Positions 18,499 through 27,032 of a stretch of DNA of 64,000 nucleotides are shown in pieces (position 1 is the first letter of the stretch; every line of letters starts with the position of its first letter). The notes beneath the pieces are model-generated. The model saw only the letters and a list, made by a program, of their open reading frames with translations, made no database searches and was not told the origin of the DNA. Origin of the DNA: Phormidium sp. FACHB-1136 (lineage in GTDB: Bacteria; Cyanobacteriota; Cyanobacteriia; Phormidesmidales; Phormidesmidaceae); the NCBI RefSeq assembly GCF_014697375.1, contig NZ_JACJRS010000019.1, forward strand, positions 1 through 64,000, in the 5' to 3' direction. The position numbers and the translations under genes are program-made.

Positions 18499-19560
18499 CT
18501 AGCAATTGCTATTGAAGCAATCGCTATCGCATCGGAGTGCCGTTGTCTCTAGGGTTTGGATGGCTTGGTTGAGAAGGCGATCTCCCTCCTCCAAGGTCTT
18601 GATTTGGCAGAGCTGATCCCGCAGGGGCGCGGCTCCCTCAAAGCCCTTGACATACCAGGTCATGTGTTTGCGGGCTTGGTGGATGCCCTTTTGGCCCTTG
18701 TATTGCCACAGCAAATGCAGATGTTCCTGGGCGCAGCGTAGTCGTTCTAGGGGCGTGGGGGGCGGTGACGGGAGGCCCGTTTTCAAGAACCGATCAATTT
18801 CCCCTACCAAAAAGGGATAGCCCAGGGTGCCACGGGAACACATCACCCCATCGGCCCCGGTTTGTTCCAGGCAGCGCAGGGCCGACTCCACTGAGACAAT
18901 ATCTCCATTGGCAATCACCGGAATCGATAGGGCCGCTTTCACACGGGCGATCCAGTCCCAGCGGGCGGGGCCGTGGTAGCCCTGGCGACGGGTGCGTCCG
19001 TGGAGGGTCAGCATTTTAGCTCCGGCGGCTTCCATGCGACGGCCAAACTCCACGGCGTTGATGTCGTCATCGTCCCAGCCAATCCGGGTTTTGACGGTCA
19101 CCGGAACCGCCACCGCCTCAACTACGGCATGGACAATCGCCTCCGCCACCTCCGGCTGACGCAACAGGGAAGACCCGCCTCCCTTTTTGGTGATTTTGTT
19201 GACCGGACAACCCATGTTGATATCGATGGTTTTGGCCCCCTCCGCCACCGCCATCCGCGCCGCTTCGGCCATAAAGTCGGGCCGACAGTCGAACAACTGA
19301 ATGCTAATCGGCTGCTCTTCGGGGCCAATGTCCATAATTTTTTCTAGCTCCCGCGCATGGCACAGCCCCGACGCCTGCACCATCTCCGTGTAGAGCATCG
19401 ACTCCGGCGCATAGCGGCGCACCAGTTCCCGAAAGGCCCGATCTGTCACCCCCGACAGCGGCGACTGCAACACCCGACTGTGGATGATCACATCGCCAAT
19501 CACCAAGGGATCTTGCAAGTGGGACGGGATGATGGACGACGGTAGGGTGGGGGTTGGCAT
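18499..19560 (-). CDS. dusB: tRNA-dihydrouridine synthase, DusB-like
   Basis: The 353-residue flavoenzyme reduces specific uridines in the D-loop of tRNA with NADPH. The FMN-barrel motifs are intact: QSPLSGVTDRAFRELVRRY near the start, the catalytic Cys118 in DINMGCPVNKITKKGGGSSL, VTVKTRIGWDD, LTLHGRTRRQGYHGPARWDW and IPVIANGDI. The class is closest to DusB by memory. The last ten residues are Cys- and Asp-rich (CDSDCFNSNC), which is unusual and probably a lineage-specific tail. It is convergent with the DMT transporter, with 50 bases between stops. Confidence 0.95.
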   Translation of the reverse strand: MPTPTLPSSIIPSHLQDPLVIGDVIIHSRVLQSPLSGVTDRAFRELVRRYAPESMLYTEMVQASGLCHARELEKIMDIGPEEQPISIQLFDCRPDFMAEAARMAVAEGAKTIDINMGCPVNKITKKGGGSSLLRQPEVAEAIVHAVVEAVAVPVTVKTRIGWDDDDINAVEFGRRMEAAGAKMLTLHGRTRRQGYHGPARWDWIARVKAALSIPVIANGDIVSVESALRCLEQTGADGVMCSRGTLGYPFLVGEIDRFLKTGLPSPPPTPLERLRCAQEHLHLLWQYKGQKGIHQARKHMTWYVKGFEGAAPLRDQLCQIKTLEEGDRLLNQAIQTLETTALRCDSDCFNSNC

Positions 19561-19634
19561 GGCTCAGGCGTGGGAAGGGGGTGGGTCGAGGCAGGTGGGC
19601 TGCGTTTCTTTAAGCCTAGAATTGGCGAAACCGC

Positions 19635-20201
19635 CTATTCTAGGGATAAAACATTCTCATAAAACAGGGCGATGGGGCAGGTAACGTCAACGCTGGCTAG
19701 GGTCACCGTGTCTCCCGCTTGATAAGCCGTGTAAAGCCACAGACGACCTTCCCCACGACGATAAATCTCAACGTTGATTTGCGTGGAGCTAATGAGGACG
19801 TACTCCTGCAAGCTGGGCAGCAGGCGGTATTCCCTAAACTTATCGCCTCGGTCGAGGTGCTCTGTCCCCGGAGGCAGCACCTCAACAATCAGTTTGGGGT
19901 ATTGAATCGCGGTAACGGCGGTTTTGTCGCGCTCATCACAGCTCATCACCAGATCGGGATAGCGATAGATCGAAGGCGTAACGTTGACCTTGGCGTCGGC
20001 AATGTTGATGCGACAGCCTTGGGCGCGTACCTGGGGCCGCAGGGCTGTGAGCACGTTGATGGCAATATCGTTGTGGGGTAGGGTGCCCCCTGTCATCGCC
20101 ACCACGTCGCCATTCACAAACTCATAGCGCACCTCCTGGCTAGGCTCCCAGGCGAGGTAAGCGTCAACGGTCATGGTTGGGGGCTGAGTGGCGACATGCA
20201 T
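19635..20201 (-). CDS. Uma2 family (DUF820) PD-(D/E)XK nuclease-fold protein
   Basis: This 188-residue protein belongs to the Uma2/DUF820 group, which is greatly expanded in cyanobacteria. The core runs from TVDAYLAWEPSQEVRYEFV, through YRYPDLVM with Asp83, to LIVEVLPPGTEHLDRGDKFREY, with Glu107 and Lys121 at the positions of the nuclease metal site. Members are often linked to mobile or accessory DNA, but a cellular role is not established. The start at the ATG 20199-20201 gives a normal N-terminus. It is divergent from the methyltransferase at 20351, with 149 bases between. Confidence 0.93.
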   Translation of the reverse strand: MHVATQPPTMTVDAYLAWEPSQEVRYEFVNGDVVAMTGGTLPHNDIAINVLTALRPQVRAQGCRINIADAKVNVTPSIYRYPDLVMSCDERDKTAVTAIQYPKLIVEVLPPGTEHLDRGDKFREYRLLPSLQEYVLISSTQINVEIYRRGEGRLWLYTAYQAGDTVTLASVDVTCPIALFYENVLSLE

Positions 20202-20350
20202 AGGGGAGAACCATGGGAAAATCGGGGGATGCCGGGGGCTAGACAGGTTGCGCTGTGGCTATTGTAGACCGCCCTTGGAGGCCGCTGTTGGGATCCCCTC
20301 CCCGTCGGAATGTGTCTACACTCAAGGAAACGTCTTTGCCCTGAGAAACC

Positions 20351-21028
20351 ATGCTGCTTCAGCCGGAACAACGCACCAAACTCGACCCCTCCGACGACGC
20401 CTATTTTTACGATATGCCCCGGTTTGTCACCCATGTAGACGAGGGCTTTATTCAGCGGCTGACGGATCTCTATCGCCAGCGGTTAATCCCAAGCAGCCGC
20501 ATTCTCGACCTGATGAGTAGCTGGGTATCTCACCTGCCGGAGGACGTGGCCTTTAGCTGGGTGGAAGGCCACGGCATGAACGCCGAAGAACTGGCCAAAA
20601 ATCCTCGCCTCGATCACTTCTTTGTGCAAAACCTCAACGAAAATCCCCGCCTGCCCCTAGAGGATGAGTCCTTCGATGCGGTGCTGAATACGGTGTCGGT
20701 GCAGTACCTCCAGCAGCCGGAGGTGGTGTTTGAGGAAATCCATCGAGTGCTGAAGCCCGGTGGGGTGGCCATCGTCAGTTTTTCTAACCGGATGTTTTAC
20801 CAAAAGGCGATTGCTGCGTGGCGCGATGGCAGCGAAGCCGACCGGGTGGCCTTGGTGAAGGGCTATTTCAACGCCATCCCCGGCTTTAGCGCCCCGGAGG
20901 TGGTCGCCTACGCCCCACCCCTGCCCGGAATTTTGCAAATGTTGGGCTTGGCCATGGCCGACCCCTTCTATGCCGTCATTGCCCGCCGCCTAGCAAATCC
21001 CGGTTCCCCCCTTTTTAAGGGGGGCTAG
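20351..21028 (+). CDS. SAM-dependent methyltransferase (class I), 3' end inside a repeat
   Basis: The 225-residue protein contains a methyltransferase core: ILDLMSSWVSHLP for the SAM-binding strand, FDAVLNTVSVQYLQQPEVVF, and EIHRVLKPGGVAIVSFSNRM. The target is probably a small molecule but is unknown. DLMSSW in place of the glycine-rich DxGxG loop is typical of one cyanobacterial subgroup and not evidence of inactivity. The C-terminal residues NPGSPLFKGG and the TAG stop are encoded by a palindromic repeat (21006-21036), so the native 3' end has been replaced or extended by repeat insertion. Confidence 0.85.
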   Translation: MLLQPEQRTKLDPSDDAYFYDMPRFVTHVDEGFIQRLTDLYRQRLIPSSRILDLMSSWVSHLPEDVAFSWVEGHGMNAEELAKNPRLDHFFVQNLNENPRLPLEDESFDAVLNTVSVQYLQQPEVVFEEIHRVLKPGGVAIVSFSNRMFYQKAIAAWRDGSEADRVALVKGYFNAIPGFSAPEVVAYAPPLPGILQMLGLAMADPFYAVIARRLANPGSPLFKGG

Positions 21029-21108
21029 GGGGGATCGATCCCCTATATCGTCTACGTCAAGGACTTATGTGTACCCAGTAGCCCTGGCAAGGGGGGCTAG
21101 GGGGGATC
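21006..21108. repeat. Two copies of a GC-rich palindromic repeat
   Basis: AAGGGGGGCTAGGGGGGATC occurs at 21017-21036 and again at 21089-21108. The first copy is preceded by CCCCCCTTTTT, which forms an 8-base-pair hairpin CCCCCCTT/AAGGGGGG. It is followed by GATCCCC, which pairs with GGGGATC. This is the same family as the array at 25655-26003. The first copy encodes the end of the upstream methyltransferase. Confidence 0.8.
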
Positions 21109-21453
21109 ACGGCTAGGAGCCAAGCCAAATCGCCACTTCCATCGATAAGTCGTCGGGTGGTGATGGCCAGAGCGCTGGGGTGTCGAATCGTGAAAATTGG
21201 TTAAGCGCCAGCAACAGCCCGCTGCTCCTCAACTCCCGCAGGCTTCTCAATGGATGTGATAGGACGTTTGCCGGGATCTCGCCCCTGTCAATAGAAAAGT
21301 CTCTGGCCAAGAAATAGATCCCTGCGCCATCCGGGTATCGCATTGTAAACGAGTGTTGCAATCTGGTTACAACCTCTCAGGTACGGCCTGATCCGCCCAA
21401 ATTGGCGTGATAGGATGCCACTCGTAGCTTTTGCGATTTTGGGAGACACATCC
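21029..21453. other. Region between methyltransferase and chlP
   Basis: The 425 bases carry the second repeat copy and the chlP promoter area. A minus-strand frame (ATG at 21343, stop at 21113, about 76 codons) is open but shows no family resemblance and no ribosome site, so I do not call it. A frame-compatible ATG at 21415 lies 13 codons before the chosen TTG start of chlP. Confidence 0.5.
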
Positions 21454-22689
21454 TTGTCACTTCGGGTAGCAGTAGTAGGATCAGGTCCGGCAGGCTCCTC
21501 GGCTGCCGAGACCTTGGTAAAAGCAGGTATCGAAACCTATTTGTTTGAGCGCAAGTTAGACAACGCCAAGCCCTGCGGTGGGGCCATTCCCCTCTGCATG
21601 GTGGAGGAGTTTGACCTGCCCCCCAGCATCATCGACCGCCGGGTGCGGAAGATGAAGATGATCTCCCCCTCGAATATTGAAGTCAACATCGGCGACACGC
21701 TGAAGGATGACGAGTACATCGGCATGTGCCGCCGCGAGGTGATGGACGGCTTCATGCGGGATCGGGCCGCGAAGCTAGGGGCCAAGCTGATCAACGGCAC
21801 CGTCTACGCCCTGGATATTCCTAAGTCCAGTAACCAACCCTACACCCTGCACTACACCGAACACCGGGAAGACGGTTTGGTGGGCGACAACAAGTCTCTA
21901 CAAGTGGATCTAGTGATTGGGGCCGATGGGGCGAACTCCCGCGTGGCCAAGGCCATTGATGCTGGAGACTACAACTACGCCATCGCCTTCCAAGAGCGCA
22001 TCCGTCTGCCCGAAGACAAAATGGCCTACTACGAAGACCTGGCGGAAATGTACGTCGGCAACGATGTCTCCCCCGACTTCTACGCCTGGGTGTTCCCCAA
22101 GTACGACCACGTTGCGGTCGGTACGGGCACCATGCGGGTGAACCAAGCCAAAATCAAGCAACTCCAGGCCGGAATCCGCGCCCGTGCGGCCAAGCGCTTG
22201 GAAGGTGGCGAAATCATCAAGGTGGAAGCCCACCCCATCCCTGAGCATCCCCGTCCTCGCCGCGTCGTCGGTCGGGTGGCCCTGGTGGGCGATGCCGCTG
22301 GTACCGTCACCAAGTCCTCCGGCGAAGGCATCTACTTTGCGGCCAAGTCGGCCCGGATGTGCGCCGAAACCATCGTGGAATTCTCCAACGGTGGTCAGCG
22401 TATCCCCACCGAAGATGACCTCAAGGTGTACCTGAAGCGCTGGGATCGGCAGTACGGCATGACCTACAAGGTGCTGGATCTGCTGCAAACGGTGTTCTAC
22501 CGTTCCGACGCCACCCGCGAAGCCTTCGTGGAAATGTGCTCGGATATCGACGTGCAGAAGCTCACCTTCGACAGCTACCTCTACAAAACCGTGGTGCCTG
22601 CCAACCCCCTCGTGCAGATGAAAATCACCGCCAAAACCGTCGGTAGCCTGATTCGTGGCCACGCCCTCGCCCCCACCCGGAGCTGGTAG
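21454..22689 (+). CDS. chlP: Geranylgeranyl reductase (geranylgeranyl-diphosphate/chlorophyllide geranylgeranyl)
   Basis: ChlP reduces three double bonds of the geranylgeranyl chain to phytyl with NADPH, supplying phytol for chlorophyll a and tocopherol. The 411-residue flavoprotein has the FAD dinucleotide motif VAVVGSGPAGSSAAE at the start, then FERKLDNAKPCGGAIPLCMV, DLVIGADGANSRVAKAI, and GRVALVGDAAGTVTKSSGEG for flavin and substrate binding. I choose TTG at 21454 as the start because GGGAG stands eight bases before it and the product then begins SLRVAVVG like known ChlP proteins. The ATG at 21415 would add an unusual leader. It is monocistronic, with a hairpin downstream. Confidence 0.96.
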   Translation: MSLRVAVVGSGPAGSSAAETLVKAGIETYLFERKLDNAKPCGGAIPLCMVEEFDLPPSIIDRRVRKMKMISPSNIEVNIGDTLKDDEYIGMCRREVMDGFMRDRAAKLGAKLINGTVYALDIPKSSNQPYTLHYTEHREDGLVGDNKSLQVDLVIGADGANSRVAKAIDAGDYNYAIAFQERIRLPEDKMAYYEDLAEMYVGNDVSPDFYAWVFPKYDHVAVGTGTMRVNQAKIKQLQAGIRARAAKRLEGGEIIKVEAHPIPEHPRPRRVVGRVALVGDAAGTVTKSSGEGIYFAAKSARMCAETIVEFSNGGQRIPTEDDLKVYLKRWDRQYGMTYKVLDLLQTVFYRSDATREAFVEMCSDIDVQKLTFDSYLYKTVVPANPLVQMKITAKTVGSLIRGHALAPTRSW

Positions 22690-22773
22690 CCCCCTGGCGA
22701 TGATCTAGCTTCGGCCCAGGCCATGTTGCCCAGTGACTCACACCACGGGCGGCTAGGGTTCATCGCGTTTAAG

Positions 22774-22802
22774 CGCCCCTCTTTCAGCTTGGAAGGGGGG
22801 CG
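22774..22802 (+). terminator. Hairpin downstream of chlP
   Basis: CGCCCCTCTTTC and GGAAGGGGGGCG form a 12-pair stem with two G-T pairs and the loop AGCTT, followed by TTTA. It lies about 85 bases after the chlP stop. The T-run is short, so it may act as a terminator or as a 3'-end stabilising hairpin. Confidence 0.5.
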
Positions 22803-22934
22803 TTTAGCGTTGCCTCTACGGTTGAATGGGGTTGGGAATTGGGGTCGTCCCATGCGGATTTGGTATGAGGTCATCGGGTCTCCTCTCAACAGGGGCACTA
22901 AGATGTGAGGATACGCCTGCCCCAGTCTGTGCCT

Positions 22935-25814
22935 ATGTCCACCACCGCCGAACGTCTGCACACCTTTGTGAATTACGTTTCTGAATATCTGAAGGGAGAC
23001 GAAAAGGGGGAAGCCCAGAGTTTCCTGAATCAATTTTTTCGCGCCTTTGGCCACGCCGGAGCCATCGAAGCCGGGGCCACCTACGAAGAACGCATCCACA
23101 AGGGCAGCAAGAAGGGCAAAACAGGCTTTGCCGACCTGGTGTGGAAGCCCCGTGTGCTGATTGAAATGAAGAAGCGGGGGGCCGACCTCAGCAAGCACTA
23201 TTCCCAGGCGTTTGACTATTGGCAGCGGGCGGTGCCGAATCGGCCTCGCTATGTGATGCTGTGCAATTTTGATGAATTTTGGGTCTACGACTTCGATACC
23301 CAAATCGATACGCCCATCGATAGGGTGCCCCTGGCCCATCTGCCGGAACGGGTGGCCACCTTTGGCTTTATGGAGGTGCAGGAGCGGAAATCGGTCTTTG
23401 GCAACAACCAGGTGGTGGTGACGGAAAAGGCCGCCAAACGCATGGGCGAGCTATACCAAACCCTGCAAGAACGCCTGATGCACGTTCGCCGCATTGACCG
23501 ACCAGAGGCGGCCCTGGTGGCCCAGCGGTTTGTGTTGCAGTGCGTGTTGGCCATGTTTGCCGAAGACCGCAACCTGTTGCCCAACAGTCTGTTTGTAGCC
23601 TGTGTGCAAGATTGTCTGCAAACGGGGGCCAGTTCCTACGATGTGCTGGGGGGGCTTTTTCGAGAGATGAATACCCCCGGCATTACCCCCGCCGGACGGT
23701 TTGAAGGGGTTGAGTATTTTAATGGTGGGCTGTTTCGCCACATCGACCCTATTGACCTCACCAAGCAAGAGCTAAAGCTGCTGGAAATTTCGGCCCTAGA
23801 GGACTGGAGCAAGGTACGCCCCGCTATTTTTGGCAGCATTTTTGAATCCGCCATCGACAGTAAAGAACGCCACGCCCACGGCATTCACTACACCTCCGAG
23901 GCGGACATCATGAAAATTGTGCGCCCCACCATTTCCCGCTATTGGGAAGACCGCATCGACCAAGCCAACACCATCGGCGAACTCAATGCCCTCCAGCTAG
24001 AACTCCAACAATATCGAGTGCTAGATCCGGCCTGTGGATCTGGCAACTTTCTCTACATTGCCTATCAAGAACTGAAACAAATTGAACAAGACCTGCTAGA
24101 CAAAATTGCCGAACGTCGCCGCTCCCCTCGCGACCAAATTCAGATGGGTTTTGTGACGCCCCTACAATTCTTTGGCCTCGATAATAACCCCTTTGCCGTA
24201 GAATTGGCCCGCGTGACGCTGATGATTGCCCGCAAAGTCGCCATCGACCGCCTTGGCCTAACGGAAGCCAATTTGCCCCTAGATACCCTAGACGACAATA
24301 TCCGCTGCCAAGATGCGCTGTTTACTGAATGGCCCAAGGCTGACGCGATTATTGGGAATCCGCCATTTTTGGGTGGAAAATATATGCGTATTGCTATGGG
24401 AGATGACTATATTGATCGCGTTCTTAAACATTTTCCAGAGGTCAAGGACTCCGTTGACTTCTGTTGCTACTGGTTTCGGCTAGCTCATGATCATATGTTT
24501 GAAGATGGCAGAGCTGGCCTCGTAGGTACTAATTCTATAAGCCAGGGTAAGAGCCGAATAGCATCCTTAGACTACATAACTCAAAATAGTGGATTTATAC
24601 ATGAAGCCGTATCTACGCAAGACTGGTCAGGAGAAGCAAACGTTGATGTAAGTATAGTTAACTGGACAAAGAAAACACCCGCCTTACTTTATCTAGACAA
24701 CTGTCTAGTGACTAAAATTAACTCGTCTTTAACATCTACAGCAGATATTTCAAACACTCAGAAAATATCATCAAATCTAAATTATTGCTTTCAAGGAATT
24801 ACGCCAATTGGCAAAGGATTTATCCTAAGCAGAGAAGATCATGGAAAATTTCTAAATAAAAATTCAGTTTATGGCGATATTATAAAGCCCTTTTCAACTG
24901 GTGAAAATTTAACCAAAAATGCTCTGTGTATACCTGATAGATTTATCATTGATTTTAGGGATATGGCAATTGAAGATGCTATGAGTTATTTGGATGTCTT
25001 AGCTCATTTGGAGAAAACGGTTAAACCCGTCAGAGAGAAGAATAGAAGGAAGTCATATCAGGAAAATTGGTGGAGGCACGGAGAGGGTAGGCCAGCTTTA
25101 AGAGAGAAGTTAGACAAAATTGCATATTATTTTGCTGTCCCAGAGACTTCAAAATGGGCAGCATTTATTCCATGTTCTTCAAAGTGGCTACCTGGTAATG
25201 CAGTGCGAGCAGTCACATCTGATGATTTTTATATATTTGGAATTTTGGCATCAAAGATTCATCGTTTTTGGGTCAGCGCTCAAAGCTCTACTCTAGAAGA
25301 TAGAACTAGATATACTCACCAGACCTGCTTTGAAACCTTCCCCTTTCCCCAAACCCCCAGCCCCGCCATTGTGCAAAAAATCCGCGACAAAGCCCTAGAA
25401 CTGCACCAATACCGCAGCCAACAGATGGAGCAAAAACAATGGGGCATCACCAAACTCTACAACGCCTACTTTGATGAACCCGCCAGCCAGCTCTATAAGC
25501 TCCACAAACAACTCGATGCCCTCGTCCTCCAAGCCTACAGCTTCAGCCCAGACGACGACCTCCTCGAAAAACTCCTAACCCTCAACCTCGCCCTCGCCGC
25601 CCAAGAACAAAACGGCCAACCCGTCATCGGCCCCTGGGATCCGACCACTCCACACCCCCCTTCCCAAGGGGGCCGGGGGGGATCTAATCTCAGCCGCAGT
25701 GGAGATCCCCCTAAATCCCCCTTAGAAAGGGGGACTTTGAAAGGGAATCCTTCTTCCCAAAAGGGAACGCTAAATAAACACCCCCCTTCCCAAGGGGGGC
25801 CAGGGGGGATCTAA
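22935..25814 (+). CDS. MmeI-like single-chain restriction-modification enzyme (type IIG/IIL), mosaic
   Basis: A nuclease and an adenine methyltransferase are fused in one 959-residue chain. The PD-(D/E)XK site is Asp67, Glu77 and Lys79 in GFADLVWKPRVLIEMKKRG. A helical spacer follows. SAM motif I DPACGSGNF begins at 364 and the catalytic NPPF at 475. The target-recognition region follows to about 800, then a short helical tail. The ATG at 22935 is preferred to an unsupported GTG at 22905. From about 24360 to 25330 the DNA is strongly AT-rich (hand count of line 24721: 18 G/C in 60; line 25501: 35 in 60). This covers the end of the methylase and the specificity domain, so the gene looks recombinant. 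The last 50 or so residues (after GPWDP) are translated repeat DNA. Confidence 0.88.
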   Translation: MSTTAERLHTFVNYVSEYLKGDEKGEAQSFLNQFFRAFGHAGAIEAGATYEERIHKGSKKGKTGFADLVWKPRVLIEMKKRGADLSKHYSQAFDYWQRAVPNRPRYVMLCNFDEFWVYDFDTQIDTPIDRVPLAHLPERVATFGFMEVQERKSVFGNNQVVVTEKAAKRMGELYQTLQERLMHVRRIDRPEAALVAQRFVLQCVLAMFAEDRNLLPNSLFVACVQDCLQTGASSYDVLGGLFREMNTPGITPAGRFEGVEYFNGGLFRHIDPIDLTKQELKLLEISALEDWSKVRPAIFGSIFESAIDSKERHAHGIHYTSEADIMKIVRPTISRYWEDRIDQANTIGELNALQLELQQYRVLDPACGSGNFLYIAYQELKQIEQDLLDKIAERRRSPRDQIQMGFVTPLQFFGLDNNPFAVELARVTLMIARKVAIDRLGLTEANLPLDTLDDNIRCQDALFTEWPKADAIIGNPPFLGGKYMRIAMGDDYIDRVLKHFPEVKDSVDFCCYWFRLAHDHMFEDGRAGLVGTNSISQGKSRIASLDYITQNSGFIHEAVSTQDWSGEANVDVSIVNWTKKTPALLYLDNCLVTKINSSLTSTADISNTQKISSNLNYCFQGITPIGKGFILSREDHGKFLNKNSVYGDIIKPFSTGENLTKNALCIPDRFIIDFRDMAIEDAMSYLDVLAHLEKTVKPVREKNRRKSYQENWWRHGEGRPALREKLDKIAYYFAVPETSKWAAFIPCSSKWLPGNAVRAVTSDDFYIFGILASKIHRFWVSAQSSTLEDRTRYTHQTCFETFPFPQTPSPAIVQKIRDKALELHQYRSQQMEQKQWGITKLYNAYFDEPASQLYKLHKQLDALVLQAYSFSPDDDLLEKLLTLNLALAAQEQNGQPVIGPWDPTTPHPPSQGGRGGSNLSRSGDPPKSPLERGTLKGNPSSQKGTLNKHPPSQGGPGGI

Positions 25815-26003
25815 TCTCAGCCGCAGTAGAGATCCCCCTAAATCCCCCTTAAAAAGGGGGACTTTGAGTAAACCCCCCCCTTCCCAAGGGGGGCCGGGGG
25901 GGATCCAATCTCAGCCGCAGTGGAGATCCCCCTAAATCCCCCTTAAAAAGGGGGACTTTGAGGAAACACCCCCCTTCCCAAGGGGGGCCGGGGGGGATCC
26001 AAT
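25655..26003. repeat. Array of GC-rich palindromic repeats
   Basis: Units begin with CCCCCCTTCCCAAGGGGG at about 25655, 25781, 25873 and 25969. They continue through CCGGGGGGGATC, AATCTCAGCCGCAGTGGAGA, TCCCCCTAAATCCCCCTT and AAAAGGGGGACTTTGA. Three units are complete and the fourth ends after GGATCCAATCC. Spacings are about 126, 92 and 96 bases; the first unit has an extra 30-base stretch. Each unit contains two hairpins. The array overlaps the 3' end of the restriction enzyme gene and supplies its stop. Confidence 0.9.
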
Positions 26004-26031
26004 CCTTAACGAGTAAAGATGAGTATTAGCA

Positions 26032-26409
26032 ATGACCAGACTTAGCAGCAGTGAATTTCATCTACCCTACAACCCTGCCCTAGTGGAGAGGGCCAAGCAA
26101 CTTCGTAAAAACATGACCCCAGCCGAGAAAAAACTATGGTATCAATACTTACGAGACTTCAAGTATCGTGTTTTAAGGCAGCGCCCCATCAATCAATTTA
26201 TTGTTGATTTCTACTGTGCCCATCTGAGATTAGTCATCGAAGTTGATGGAGACAGTCATTTTAGTGACAACGCACAAGCTTACGATAGTGACAGAAGCCG
26301 AGTTCTAGAAGGTTATGGATTAAACGTCTTGAGGTTTACAAATGAACAAGTCTTACAGGATTTTGAGGCTGTGTGCGCCTCAATCGCTATTCTCGCAGAA
26401 AAATCGTGA
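26032..26409 (+). CDS. DUF559 endonuclease-like protein
   Basis: The 125-residue protein matches the DUF559 group, a Vsr-like branch of the PD-(D/E)XK nucleases. Landmarks are AKQLRKNMTPAEKKLWYQYL at the start, the arginine-rich RVLRQRPINQFIVDFYC, LVIEVDGDSH with the metal-site Glu and Asp, and LNVLRFTNEQV near the end. It starts 28 bases after the repeat array and follows the restriction enzyme, a common setting for such small nucleases. Its target is unknown; a role in DNA repair or defence is only contextual. Its base composition is more AT-rich than most neighbours. Confidence 0.9.
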   Translation: MTRLSSSEFHLPYNPALVERAKQLRKNMTPAEKKLWYQYLRDFKYRVLRQRPINQFIVDFYCAHLRLVIEVDGDSHFSDNAQAYDSDRSRVLEGYGLNVLRFTNEQVLQDFEAVCASIAILAEKS

Positions 26410-26413
26410 TTCC

Positions 26414-26512
26414 ATAAAAATCGAGGAGTTTGAAATTAGCTTACTCAGCGAACCCATACTCGCTGAAGAATGGCTTACCCCTGAAGAGGATGAAGCATGG
26501 AAACATTTGTAA
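26414..26512 (+). pseudogene. Start-less antitoxin-like ORF fragment
   Basis: The frame reads IKIEEFEISLLSEPILAEEW and ends LTPEEDEAWKHL before TAA. This resembles short cyanobacterial antitoxins that end in LAEDW...EEDEAW..L. No ATG, GTG or TTG precedes the peptide in frame; the expected initiator position reads ATA. A mutated start codon (ATG to ATA) would explain this. No toxin partner follows. The family call is from memory and moderate at best. Confidence 0.4.
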
Positions 26513-26584
26513 AAGGAAGCATGGCCATTTTTCCTTTTTGATCACGATTCTGAGGCATTAAAGTCGGATAAATTTGATAGCCAT

Positions 26585-26827
26585 ATGTCCCTGACTAATT
26601 ACCAAGAAGTCCAGACCTACCTTAAATTTCTACCCCTTTTACAAGACTTACCCAAACAACCTTTTTTCATTGTTTATGATGCTGAAGCAGATGTACTTTA
26701 TATCGACTTCAACAATCCCCCTCAATCCGCCGACGATAGCGAACTTACCGACGACGACATTGTAATTCGCTACGACGAAACCGAGGCCATCATTGGGTTA
26801 ACCATTCTCAACGCTAGCCAGCGCTAA
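26585..26827 (+). CDS. DUF2283 family protein
   Basis: The 80-residue protein has the DUF2283 core FIVYDAEADVLYIDFNN, followed by ADDSELTDDDIVIRYDET and the closing GLTILNAS. In front stands a helix of about 25 residues (MSLTNYQEVQTYLKFLPLLQ) that is common in cyanobacterial members. DUF2283 proteins are often found beside toxin-antitoxin genes, where their role is unclear. It lies between the antitoxin-like fragment and a broken RelBE-type pair, within the AT-richer accessory stretch. Confidence 0.85.
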   Translation: MSLTNYQEVQTYLKFLPLLQDLPKQPFFIVYDAEADVLYIDFNNPPQSADDSELTDDDIVIRYDETEAIIGLTILNASQR

Positions 26828-26885
26828 TCGTGAAGATAATCACACAGGCTGTCATCAAGTCAAGAACGTTGCCGCCATTCTATAA

Positions 26886-27032
26886 ATTTTTCAAGAAAGA
26901 CGCGATCTTTTTCAGGAGATCATCTCTGAAGCCTTAGAAGACATGGCCTTAGTGAAAGCCATTGACGAAGGAAAAGACTCTGAGCCCGTCAGCCGAGAAA
27001 CTATCTTTGCGATTCTGGAGCCGACAGAGTGA
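26886..27032 (+). pseudogene. RelB-type antitoxin remnant (N-terminus missing)
   Basis: After an in-frame TAA at 26883-26885 the frame reads IFQERRDLFQEIISEALEDM, then ALVKAIDEGKDSEPVSRETI and FAILEPTE before TGA. This is the usual C-terminal part of RelB-like antitoxins paired with RelE/ParE toxins. The N-terminal DNA-binding part is absent and there is no plausible start codon upstream. Its TGA overlaps the GTG of the toxin fragment by the GTGA arrangement typical of intact pairs. Confidence 0.6.

Noticed and set aside
21113-21343. Minus-strand ORF upstream of chlP
   Set aside because: Open for about 76 codons but with no ribosome site, no recognisable motif, and position between repeat copies; kept only as a note.
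25655-26003. CRISPR array
   Set aside because: Units are near-identical throughout, with no variable spacers, strongly palindromic and of REP type; no cas genes nearby.
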